64,000 bases of DNA from Thiobacillus sp. UBA3361. GTDB lineage: Bacteria > Pseudomonadota > Gammaproteobacteria > Burkholderiales > Thiobacillaceae. Of this stretch, positions 55,869 through 64,000 are shown in pieces; the first letter of the stretch is position 1; the number at the start of each line of letters is the position of its first letter. Below the pieces are notes generated by a model. That model worked only from the letters and a program-made list of their open reading frames with translations. It was not told the origin of the DNA and did no database searches. The position numbers and the translations under genes are program-made. The stretch covers positions 1 to 64,000 of the forward strand of contig DEQR01000062.1 in assembly GCA_002360535.1 (NCBI GenBank), written 5' to 3'.

Positions 55869-58800
55869 TGCTGACCGATCGTATCGTCGGCCGTGTTGGA
55901 GCCGACATCCTCCGCCAGCGGCTCGACAACTCTCGCCTCAATGATGGGACTGGGTCCGACAGCGCAGCGTTATTCCGCCTCGACAAGCTTTCTTCCGCCC
56001 AAATCGCTGCGGTGGTTCGCGAGATCATCAGCAGTCCTGACCTGGCCCCGAGGATCGACCTGCGTATCCCGGAAACCCTTGTGGAGGGCGAAGGACTCCC
56101 GCCAGAGACTCTGACGACCCTTAATGCCGGAGCTGTGCGAAATGCGGGAACGACCAAGGAAGCGCTTCTCACCGCCAACGGAAATGAGCACAACCTGGCC
56201 GATACGCTAGGCCATGTTTCCGCTCTGGGAGCCAAAGAGCTTCGAGCCAACGATATGGCTTGGGTGGAGGCTGCCTGCCATGTGGCAGGCATGTCGCCCA
56301 CTCCGGAGGACAGGAACGTCTTTAGGGCCGCGATTAAGGGCTTAATCGCAGCTACGGAGCTCTCCCTCAATGAGCTCGGGGAATACTGCGCGAGGATAAG
56401 CGAGGCTACGACATCGCACGGCCACCCCATCCGCCATGCTTTGGGCTGGGCCATGCCATGGATAGGGCTTCCTCGCGACACCCTGCTGTTCTCTTCAGAC
56501 AAGACATTCGGAACCGCCTCAACCCCGTGGCGCAAGGCTTTTGAGAAGGTCTTTGCGAACCGAGCGCCCCTGCTCAAGCGGCTGCGTCCCAATGGACAGC
56601 CTCTCGATGTGGATGAAATGCGGGAGCGTTTCGAGCAAAACATCGATGCGATCAAGGAACACGCACATGATCCCATCAAGGCATTTATCGCCGCGACGCC
56701 TGGCGATGGGCAGACAGCTGAGGAGATCGCCTCCCTCGAGTGGGAATTGGACGGGGTTCATCACATCTTCGAAAAGCCACGCGCCAAGCAGTTGGGATTG
56801 GCGGAGGAAACTCTGCACTTCTTCGACCATGATTGTGACGAAACCGGCCTGATCGATGGCCGCTGGCGGACCTACCTGGAGGAACTCAAGGCTCGTGAGC
56901 GCCGTTCCGAGGGGAGCGGCGAGGATGATGAGACATTCTTCGACCTCCACCGCCGCTATATGGAGCAAAGCCCTAAGCTTCATTCGCGGTGGGAGAAGTT
57001 CATTTTCGGCAAGCCGATTGAATGCCACGACTTCCTTGATGGGTTTGCTACAGCCGCGCAGCGCTTGGCCGCTCGGTCGGGAGCGTCGGCCTCCGGGAAG
57101 GAGCGATTTCTTCGGTTGACGGTCAACAAGGGCCGCAAGGAGTGGCGGGAGCGCTTCAACCACGATGTAGGCTCGTTCTTCTCCCTGATGTATCGCGGCC
57201 TGCGCGACATGATGGGGGACAAGGCGGATTGGCGGGTGGAGCGAATGGGAACGGGAAATCTGCCTGATCCATTATTCGATTTCCCCGCATTCGCCTCCAA
57301 AGAGAAGGAAATCCGAGGCACAAAATTCAAGAGTGTCTCTTCTCTAGCCCGCCAAGCTGTCCAGATCAAATTTGAAGTGGCATTGGTCGAAGGTCGCGGC
57401 GACAACGAATCTCTTCTCGAGAAAACCCAGCTTCTCTGGTCCTTCCAACCGGATGCGATCGGGCTCTCGCTGCTGGACGATCTCCGTCGCCTTCAGGAAA
57501 AGGGATCGGTCGCCTGCACGGAAGTCCCGCGAAGGATGGTCAGCAAGAAGGGAGGCATTCAGAGCGTTTCCTTGCTGAATACAGCCACCCTCGAGGCGAC
57601 CTTCTCCAGGGACGCCGGCTCATTGGTTCCGGCGCCGGCCAAGCTCAGGAGCTTAAGAAGCGCGATCAAGATCGCCATTCACGAGCTCGCGAAGGAAGGT
57701 CGACTGACATCTGAGCAGCGCGAGGAAATCAAGGCGGCTTGGAATACGTTTGAGCAGGACTACAACCAAGCCGTAAAGGATTTTTCGGACACGGGGCTGC
57801 ACGGCGAAGCGGTTATGCGCCAGGCCGATTCTTTCGCTGCCTTCCTGCGTGCCTTGCTTACCCACGCTCGTGGCGATGTATGCCGCGCCAGGCTCGTCTC
57901 CGAAGCTCTTTCCATAGGAACGGTGCGGGTGTCAGGCGAACAGCCTTGCGTCATCATTCCACCTTGGCACCCGGAGCGGATGAAGGCACTTGCGGTGAAA
58001 ACCCGTCGAGTGGCGGGCTTGGTGTCTCACATGCTCAGCGGGACAAACATCTCCTTTGGGGACAGGAATATCTTCTTCCGCGAGTTTTCCGAGGAGTTGG
58101 CTCACCCGTTCTATCCTGAGATCGCCATCGCCTCTCGCGCGGGTGTGCCTTTCTTGGTGTCGGAGACTAGCACCGTCAACGGATACAGCCTCTTGGAGCG
58201 TCCGGTTCGCGGCGAAGACAGCGCGCTATCTGATGTGGACCCGAGCTTGGCGGCCAAACAGGCCAAAGAGCTCATGGAGCGCTATGTCGGGTTGCAGCCC
58301 CACGAAGCCGCTCATTTGAGCGTGATGCTCTACAACTCCGATGCTGCTGAGCTGCCACTCTCTGTTGTCCGAGAACTGGCTGGGATGCAAACCAATGGCA
58401 ATGGCGGCTTCCAATGCAATGTGGCTGTTCGCCATCGCGACCCCGAGAAACTGCGCCGGATATACGCCGAGCTTGTCGCCAAAGCAGGGGATGATCCTGA
58501 TCTGCCTGTCGTCTCCGAAACATCGGAGAACTTCATGTCGAAGCTGCGCATGTCGGCCCTGCCGGCTTCCGCGATTCCTCCATCCTCATCCGCTGGATTC
58601 CGCCCATTCGATATCGCTTTCTTGCATGATGTCGTATCGAGGACAGCAGCCGAGGAGTGGATCGCCGTCGACTGGAGCAATGATCGGCCAAACCTTGAGC
58701 ATGCTCCGTCTCGCTGGTCCTATCGAAGCGTTTCCGGCGAGAACGAGCTCAAGTCGACAACATTCCTCACTTGCCCTCGCCAAACCGCTTCGGGATGGGC

Positions 58801-61270
58801 CTATGTGAATGCGGTCGCCTCGGTCGCACGACAGCTTGATGCCCCCCCCAACTCGCAAATCCTCCCGGCCCGACGGATATCTCTGCAAAGCGAAAACCTG
58901 AAGGAGATCCTCGACGATGCTCACTCCCTGGCGGAGTGGGTGGCGACTTATGACGAGCTGCTCGACAAACGCCAGCTTCAAGCCAACGGGATCACGGTAG
59001 TCCGGTATCGCAGGGCCACGACAAACGGGCGGAACATGATTGTGAGTTCCACCTCGGAGCTGCGCTTGCTTGGGGTCCTGGTTCGTCGACGGCTTGAGGA
59101 GCTCGTTTCGTTGAGCCCGGAACAGCTGGGAGCGGTGGCAGAGAAGACGAAAAAGGATGCCCTATCCATTTCGGGGGACATCGTCTTGCGCGCGGCGAAG
59201 CGTGGCGTATCGGCCGGAGAGATGATCGGCCTGGTGATGAGTCGATATCTGCTCGACAAGGAGCTCAAAGCCCTGTCTGAGGGTAGGCAGGCGTTCACGG
59301 CCTATTTCCTGCTCGACGACTATGCCGATTGGCTGGCTCAGCGCGAAAGCCGCATCGCGGACATTCTGGGACTCTGCGTAGAGGAATCCGACGAGGGACC
59401 GCTGCTCCATGTGGCGGTCGTCGAATCCAAATATGTTTCCTCGATCACTGCCGCAGAGGCCCGCCGATCCTCCAAAGCCCAGCTATTGGCGACGCTCTCC
59501 ACTTTCAGGGAAGCGCTCTTCGGAGACCCCGGCCGCTTGGATAGGGATCTTTGGCTTTCGAGGCTTGCTGATCTGCTCATCGATGCGGACATTCCCCCAG
59601 GGTGCGCGGGTCTGCTGGAACGGCTGCGAGCCAAGCTTCGCGACGGGGAAGCGAAGATTTCCTTGCGCGGCTATTCACATGTCTTCGTCCACTCTGCCGA
59701 CCCAGCCTCCCCCTCATCCGAATCCGAGCGTGTTTTGTTGGATAGCTCAGATGGAATAGAGGCTTGGCAAGAAGTGTTCGAAAGACCGGCTTTGCGTCAG
59801 CTCGTGGAGGCCTATTCGCGCGACGAGGACCCAACGCCGATAAGGGCTTCTTTCGGCGCTCAATCTCCATGGACAGCTTGCGATCCAAGGTTCCCTGCCG
59901 CGAGGGTCGCATGGTCGGCTTTGGCTGAGCGGATTGAGCCAACCTCCGAGATTCCGTCTGTTGAGGTCGAGGCGGCGCCTTCTTCCGCTCCAGTCCAAGC
60001 CCCGTCTGAAACCGTCCAACCCCAGCCGTCCACCGAGGCAGTTGCAGCCCCGGAAACACAAACCGCTCCAATGCATGCTGAGGAGGGCAGGACGGCGTTC
60101 GCCAGATTGGTTTCGCAGAAAACGGCTGGGCAAGCGGCAGTCTCTGACGAGAGGGAAACATGGGCCGATGAGACTTCCAAGAAACTCAAGGCGGCGCTGA
60201 ATGGCTACGGCTTGCAGGCTTCCGTTCTAGGCACTCGGCTAACTCCAAACGGTTGCCTTGTGCGTCTGGCTGGCTCCGACCGGCTTCGGGTCGAGGATAT
60301 CGAAGCGAAGAGGACTCAGCTGCTGACCACGCATGCCCTGCGCTTGGTTACGGTTCAACCTAAGCCAGGTGAAATTGTCGTCACCTTGGCCGGAGAGAAG
60401 AGGCAATCAGTATCCCTTTGGGATGTTTGGGCTCGACGGAGCCTTAATAGGAATGCGGCGGGGATCAACACCTCCTTCGTTCTGGGCGTTCAGGAGATCA
60501 ACGGGGCGATCCTCTATCTCAACTTGGGCGGAGAGTTCGGAGGGCTGTCGGCCCATGAGCCCCATTCCCTGGTCGCTGGCGCGACGGGAAGCGGCAAGTC
60601 CGTTCTGATCCAAGCCATCTTGCTGGATATCGCTGCGACCAACCCTAGGGAGCTCGCCCAGATTGTTCTGGTGGACCCGAAGATGGGTGTCGACTATGCG
60701 GCTCTGGAGGCTCTGCCTCACATGCGAGAGCCCATCATCACCACTCGCGAAAGGGCTGCCGAGGTGTTGGCCAGCCTTGTTGAGGAGATGGAGTCCAGAT
60801 ACCGGACATTCGCGGCCGCCAGAGCTCGCGATCTCGCCATCTACAACGCGAAATCTCCGCCAGAATGCAGGATGCCCATGATTTTCTTGGTGCATGACGA
60901 ATTCGCGGACTGGATGCTTGAGGACGACTACAAGGCGGCCGTCGGCGCCGCCGTGCAGCGACTCGGCGTGAAGGCACGAGCGGCGGGTATCCACTTGATC
61001 TTCGCGGCTCAACGCCCGGATAAGGATGTGATGCCCATGCAGCTGCGCGAGAACCTCGGCAATCGGCTGATCTTGAAGGTGGCCAGCGAGGCGACTTCGA
61101 AGATCGCACTTGATCGCCCAGGAGCAGAGATGTTGTTAGGGAAAGGGCATTTGGCAGCAAAGCTCAATGGGGAGCAAGGTCTTATATTCGCGCAGGCCCC
61201 GTTCCTAACCGATCAAGACATCGAGACCGCAGTGGCTGCTATAGGGACTGACAATGGCGCTCGGATTTGA
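55868..61270 (+). CDS. DptH-like giant protein with candidate PD-(D/E)XK nuclease and FtsK motor
   Basis: 1800 residues. The C-terminal 300 form an FtsK/SpoIIIE ATPase: Walker A GATGSGKS at 1571-1578, Walker B HDEFADW near 1676-1682, AAQRPDKDVMP and GAEMLLGKGHLAAKL. Further in, Asp1165 (in IADILGL) and Glu1186-Ser-Lys1188 (in AVVESKYV), followed by a helix with Gln, match a PD-(D/E)XK nuclease core. A low-complexity Pro/Ser/Gln-rich linker at about 1355-1405 separates the two. The size, FtsK C-terminus and place after two coupled genes match DptH, the motor of phosphorothioation-dependent restriction. The long N-terminal 1100 residues have no motif I recognise. Confidence 0.65.
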   Translation: MLTDRIVGRVGADILRQRLDNSRLNDGTGSDSAALFRLDKLSSAQIAAVVREIISSPDLAPRIDLRIPETLVEGEGLPPETLTTLNAGAVRNAGTTKEALLTANGNEHNLADTLGHVSALGAKELRANDMAWVEAACHVAGMSPTPEDRNVFRAAIKGLIAATELSLNELGEYCARISEATTSHGHPIRHALGWAMPWIGLPRDTLLFSSDKTFGTASTPWRKAFEKVFANRAPLLKRLRPNGQPLDVDEMRERFEQNIDAIKEHAHDPIKAFIAATPGDGQTAEEIASLEWELDGVHHIFEKPRAKQLGLAEETLHFFDHDCDETGLIDGRWRTYLEELKARERRSEGSGEDDETFFDLHRRYMEQSPKLHSRWEKFIFGKPIECHDFLDGFATAAQRLAARSGASASGKERFLRLTVNKGRKEWRERFNHDVGSFFSLMYRGLRDMMGDKADWRVERMGTGNLPDPLFDFPAFASKEKEIRGTKFKSVSSLARQAVQIKFEVALVEGRGDNESLLEKTQLLWSFQPDAIGLSLLDDLRRLQEKGSVACTEVPRRMVSKKGGIQSVSLLNTATLEATFSRDAGSLVPAPAKLRSLRSAIKIAIHELAKEGRLTSEQREEIKAAWNTFEQDYNQAVKDFSDTGLHGEAVMRQADSFAAFLRALLTHARGDVCRARLVSEALSIGTVRVSGEQPCVIIPPWHPERMKALAVKTRRVAGLVSHMLSGTNISFGDRNIFFREFSEELAHPFYPEIAIASRAGVPFLVSETSTVNGYSLLERPVRGEDSALSDVDPSLAAKQAKELMERYVGLQPHEAAHLSVMLYNSDAAELPLSVVRELAGMQTNGNGGFQCNVAVRHRDPEKLRRIYAELVAKAGDDPDLPVVSETSENFMSKLRMSALPASAIPPSSSAGFRPFDIAFLHDVVSRTAAEEWIAVDWSNDRPNLEHAPSRWSYRSVSGENELKSTTFLTCPRQTASGWAYVNAVASVARQLDAPPNSQILPARRISLQSENLKEILDDAHSLAEWVATYDELLDKRQLQANGITVVRYRRATTNGRNMIVSSTSELRLLGVLVRRRLEELVSLSPEQLGAVAEKTKKDALSISGDIVLRAAKRGVSAGEMIGLVMSRYLLDKELKALSEGRQAFTAYFLLDDYADWLAQRESRIADILGLCVEESDEGPLLHVAVVESKYVSSITAAEARRSSKAQLLATLSTFREALFGDPGRLDRDLWLSRLADLLIDADIPPGCAGLLERLRAKLRDGEAKISLRGYSHVFVHSADPASPSSESERVLLDSSDGIEAWQEVFERPALRQLVEAYSRDEDPTPIRASFGAQSPWTACDPRFPAARVAWSALAERIEPTSEIPSVEVEAAPSSAPVQAPSETVQPQPSTEAVAAPETQTAPMHAEEGRTAFARLVSQKTAGQAAVSDERETWADETSKKLKAALNGYGLQASVLGTRLTPNGCLVRLAGSDRLRVEDIEAKRTQLLTTHALRLVTVQPKPGEIVVTLAGEKRQSVSLWDVWARRSLNRNAAGINTSFVLGVQEINGAILYLNLGGEFGGLSAHEPHSLVAGATGSGKSVLIQAILLDIAATNPRELAQIVLVDPKMGVDYAALEALPHMREPIITTRERAAEVLASLVEEMESRYRTFAAARARDLAIYNAKSPPECRMPMIFLVHDEFADWMLEDDYKAAVGAAVQRLGVKARAAGIHLIFAAQRPDKDVMPMQLRENLGNRLILKVASEATSKIALDRPGAEMLLGKGHLAAKLNGEQGLIFAQAPFLTDQDIETAVAAIGTDNGARI

Positions 61271-61310
61271 GCTTTCTATGCATGCTATGCGGAATGGATA
61301 AGGAAGGGAC

Positions 61311-62351
61311 ATGAAAATCAAGCAACACAATTGGCCGATTTCCAAGTTGGTTTCAGACCGCCCAAGCATCAACCTGAATCCGACTTGGCAGCGAGGCGCT
61401 GCGTGGAAAGTTCCAAGGAAGATCCTTCTGATTGACTCCATCCTTCGCGGGATGGATATACCTAAGGTCTACTTGCGCAAACTGCCCCCCAACGGAGCCC
61501 ACAAGCACGATGCAGTTGATGGGCAGCAGCGGATTCGTGCTATCTGGGAATTCAGAGCCGGAGACTTTTCCCTCAACCATCCGGATCCTCTTCCTGCGAT
61601 TGGCGACCATCAGATTCATGGGCTCAAGTTCTCCCAGCTTCACAAGAGCTTGCGTGATCAGTTCGATGCTTTTCAGGTCAGCGTCGCTGAAATTACGTCC
61701 GCCAATAACGACGAGATAACGAATCTCTTCGCTCGATTGCAGCTTGGTGTCGCATTGAACCCTGCGGAACTTCGTAATGCTATGTTGGCTCCGGCTCGCC
61801 ACATCATTGACTCGATAGCGACAGGTCATGATTTCTTTGTGTCGACCAAGATTCCAGACACGCGATATAAGCGCCAGGACTACGTCGCTCATGTCTTCGC
61901 AATAGCAGTGTACAAAGGCCAGAAAAACATCAAGGCGCCCGACCTCAAAAGGATGATCCTCGAGTTCGGCCCGGATCGGGGGGCGGATCTGTTGGCCTTT
62001 TCATCGGCGGTGAATGAAGCTTTGACTATCCTTGCTGAGGTGGATGCACAATTGAAGCGTCGCATCACCCAAAAGTGGCTGTTTGTTGATTTGGCCTGGC
62101 TGATAATTCAGCAACAGACCGCAGGGCTTGAAGTCAACGCGGACGACTTAGCCGAAAGCTTTACTGAATTCGATGATTTACGTAGGAAATACACAAGCAA
62201 ACCTGAGGACTTGTTGCAGGCGGAAGGAAACACTAGGCAGCTGCGCCTTAACAAGGCCTTGTATGACTACATCATGGCTTTTCGCGCACAGGGGGCGACA
62301 CACGCCAATTTGAAGACTCGGAACACTTCTCTTCGAGCATATTGTCTTTAA
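61311..62351 (+). CDS. DUF262 (ParB-like) protein
   Basis: A 346-residue protein with the DUF262 core: NPTWQRGAAWK (residues 24-33), IDSILRGMDIPKVYL and the nucleotide-sensing DGQQR at 70-74. DUF262 domains occur in GmrSD, BrxU and SspE, where the DGQQR region binds NTP and, in SspE, senses phosphorothioate. No DUF1524 HNH nuclease follows here, so this is a stand-alone DUF262 protein. An AAGGAAGGG site 5 bp before the ATG repeats the one before the DptF-like gene. It starts 40 bp after the DptH-like gene and base composition is more AT-rich. Confidence 0.8.
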   Translation: MKIKQHNWPISKLVSDRPSINLNPTWQRGAAWKVPRKILLIDSILRGMDIPKVYLRKLPPNGAHKHDAVDGQQRIRAIWEFRAGDFSLNHPDPLPAIGDHQIHGLKFSQLHKSLRDQFDAFQVSVAEITSANNDEITNLFARLQLGVALNPAELRNAMLAPARHIIDSIATGHDFFVSTKIPDTRYKRQDYVAHVFAIAVYKGQKNIKAPDLKRMILEFGPDRGADLLAFSSAVNEALTILAEVDAQLKRRITQKWLFVDLAWLIIQQQTAGLEVNADDLAESFTEFDDLRRKYTSKPEDLLQAEGNTRQLRLNKALYDYIMAFRAQGATHANLKTRNTSLRAYCL

Positions 62352-62363
62352 TGGAGTTTCGAT

Positions 62364-63227
62364 ATGGCTTTTGACCCAACGAAAATCCCCGAGGCGCTTC
62401 GACAAGCTTATGGTTCTGGACGCTGTGCTGTGTTGGTGGGCGCAGGTGCTTCAAAGGGAGCCGGGTTGCCCCTGTGGGGCGAGTTACTCACCAAGATGAT
62501 CGACGCTGCTGTCGCGCATAGGGTGATCACCGCCGAACGAGAGGCTGAATATCGCACTCTGGCCACCCGGACTGATAAGTTTCTGATGGTCGCATCGGGT
62601 CTCAAAGACGACCTCCGAAGTCATTTCGATCAGTTCATTGAAGAGACGTTTATTGCACCCAAGCCAGCGCCTACGCCCTTGCACGAAGCCTTAGTTGCGT
62701 TAGACAAGCTTCAGTTTGTTCTGACGACGAACTATGACACCTTGCTCGAACGCGCTTTCCGGAAGCGGAATGACGATGTTTCCGTGTGTTCATTCACCGA
62801 TGCAGGTGAAGTTCAGCGCAGATTGTCTAGGCGCGAATTTTTCATACTTAAGGCGCATGGGGACGCGACAAAGCTAGGCAATCAGATCGTCTTGACGGAT
62901 GTGGACTATCGAAATCTGTTGTTCGGACAGCGGGCGTATCAAAGTCTGCTGTCCGCCATGTTCACGATGTTCACATTCATCTTTGTCGGCGCATCAATGA
63001 CCGATCCAGAAATATCACTTCTTCTGAGCTACATTGCGGACTCTTTTTCGCCAAACGCTGGGCCGACCCACTATGCCTTGATGGCGGCAGAAGATGTGAC
63101 CCAGGTTGAGCGTGATCGGTGGTTCAAGGACTTCAAAATTCAATTGATCACCGTCAGTAAACAAGACAACTATGCTGAGCTCACTGAATTCCTTCGGGAG
63201 CTTGGCACTCCTGCTGTAGCGCACTGA
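62364..63227 (+). CDS. SIR2-like NAD-binding effector
   Basis: A 287-residue protein. The Sir2-type NAD-binding loop is GAGAS at 26-30; TTNYD (121-125, Asn123) and KAHGD (163-167, His165) are the usual catalytic positions; FVGASMTDPEI follows. SIR2-like proteins in defence islands (Thoeris, DSR, AVAST) destroy NAD+ on infection, causing abortive death. It starts 12 bp after the DUF262 gene, so both are probably one unit. No fused sensor domain is seen, so sensing would come from a partner. Confidence 0.85.
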   Translation: MAFDPTKIPEALRQAYGSGRCAVLVGAGASKGAGLPLWGELLTKMIDAAVAHRVITAEREAEYRTLATRTDKFLMVASGLKDDLRSHFDQFIEETFIAPKPAPTPLHEALVALDKLQFVLTTNYDTLLERAFRKRNDDVSVCSFTDAGEVQRRLSRREFFILKAHGDATKLGNQIVLTDVDYRNLLFGQRAYQSLLSAMFTMFTFIFVGASMTDPEISLLLSYIADSFSPNAGPTHYALMAAEDVTQVERDRWFKDFKIQLITVSKQDNYAELTEFLRELGTPAVAH

Positions 63228-63236
63228 GGTGGCTTT

Positions 63237-64000
63237 GTGACTGCCGCTGGCAGCCTTACAAAAAAGCTCCACGATATCGTAATGAGCCAGCCATGCGCGC
63301 AGGAGCGGCATGATCCTTTCGTAATTGCAGAGGAGAACTCTGAGCGCGGCAGCATGATCTTTGGCTACGTTCGGACAAGTTCATACCAATTGGATGGCTG
63401 TGGGGGACGGACTGATGTCCATGACGTGTTTTCGTTGCTTTGGGCCTGCGTCATGCGCGCTTGTGGCGCTGCATCCCCGACATTGATTAACGAAGCTGGC
63501 TTTGCAGGGATTGAAGAGGAGATTTATGCCAGATGGTTAGTCTTCGAACAGATTGGCGATTTCAACGACAACAGCACTGCTAAGCAGCGACTGCTCGCTC
63601 ATGCATCGCATGCATACCACGCCCTAGATGACGTCCTAGGCTGGGCGGACATTAAATATCCTAACGCCAAGTGGAAAGACCGGGCTGGTGAGGCTGATGA
63701 ACTCGTCGAGAGATTGAACGCAGCAGGAGAGTTCAAAGATTTCGGAGATATGGCAGGCAGGAGGGAGTGTCCAGACTGGCTCTATGCAAAGTCACATCGA
63801 GGAAGGATCAGTGTCGCTGTCTTTCCGGTTGAATCCATGTTTGCCTTGCGTCGCGCTCTTCTCGCCTACGAGCCAACTTCAATTGAGAGCAGGAGTCGGG
63901 TATCAATTTTAGCCGGCGGGTTGAAGAACGCGATTCCAAAGAAGATCTTATCAACGGGTCTCAAGTACATCCGGTCGTTGGAAGAGGGAGATCAAGTACC
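63237..64000 (+). CDS. Unrecognised protein, open at the right edge
   Basis: From GTG at 63237 (9 bp after the SIR2 stop) an open frame runs without a stop through the right edge, at least 254 residues. It starts MTAAGSLTKKLHDIVMSQPC and contains a Trp- and Asp-rich helical middle (ALDDVLGWADIKYP). No motif is recognised. The position and spacing suggest that it belongs to the same operon as SIR2 and DUF262. An ATG 15 codons later is another possible start. Confidence 0.65.
   Translation, partial: MTAAGSLTKKLHDIVMSQPCAQERHDPFVIAEENSERGSMIFGYVRTSSYQLDGCGGRTDVHDVFSLLWACVMRACGAASPTLINEAGFAGIEEEIYARWLVFEQIGDFNDNSTAKQRLLAHASHAYHALDDVLGWADIKYPNAKWKDRAGEADELVERLNAAGEFKDFGDMAGRRECPDWLYAKSHRGRISVAVFPVESMFALRRALLAYEPTSIESRSRVSILAGGLKNAIPKKILSTGLKYIRSLEEGDQV

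Overview
The window looks like a chromosome segment of a GC-rich betaproteobacterium, probably a chemolithotrophic or Thiobacillus-like lineage. This is inferred from the gene families (a BPSS1780-type membrane protein, DUF2782 near polA, a MalQ-TreY fusion, a diheme cytochrome c, a haem-binding chemoreceptor) and from codon use. No rRNA or species marker is present, so the assignment is tentative.

1-6.8 kb holds housekeeping genes: the 5' end of hslU, a DUF4426 protein, a SafE/TauE-type membrane protein with a diheme cytochrome c and a BPSS1780-type membrane protein, DUF2782, a LOG-family protein, and polA. 6.8-24.0 kb is one long reverse-strand run for glycogen and trehalose metabolism: GH13, MalQ, TreS-maltokinase, GlgC, GlgX, TreZ, and a fused MalQ-TreY. 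It joins ADP-glucose supply, glycogen debranching, the TreY/TreZ route to trehalose, and maltose/trehalose exchange with maltose-1-phosphate formation. 24-38.7 kb carries MscS, an acetolactate-synthase-like TPP enzyme, a DUF1538 membrane protein with two P-II-like proteins, MarR, a CBS protein with an ArsB/NhaD-type transporter, TatD, a CDP-alcohol phosphatidyltransferase, a chemoreceptor with a CxxCH haem site, a PPOX-fold protein, Uup and a DksA/TraR protein.

38.8-47.6 kb is a compact integrated element of about 8.7 kb in tRNA-Arg(CCU), bounded by a perfect 45-bp direct repeat. It encodes a tyrosine recombinase, AlpA-like and Mor-like regulators, a DUF927 primase-helicase and a small capsid operon with an HK97-type major capsid protein. 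It has no recognisable terminase, portal, tail or lysis gene, so it resembles a phage satellite. Several families of short repeats lie in its non-coding parts.

47.6-50.4 kb is a type II restriction-modification system: an Xre controller, an AccI-like endonuclease and a convergent adenine methylase. trpD and trpG follow (50.5-52.1 kb), with trpC and trpE absent from their usual flanks.

52.4 kb to the right edge is a visibly more AT-rich defence island, all on the plus strand. Three translationally coupled genes (629, 507 and 1800 aa) match the order, size and motifs of the phosphorothioation-dependent restriction genes dptF-dptG-dptH. The 1800-aa protein combines a candidate PD-(D/E)XK nuclease site with a C-terminal FtsK-type motor. 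DUF262, SIR2 and an unrecognised gene running off the window follow with gaps of 9-40 bp. The dnd modification genes are not in the window and are not at their usual place upstream of dptF.
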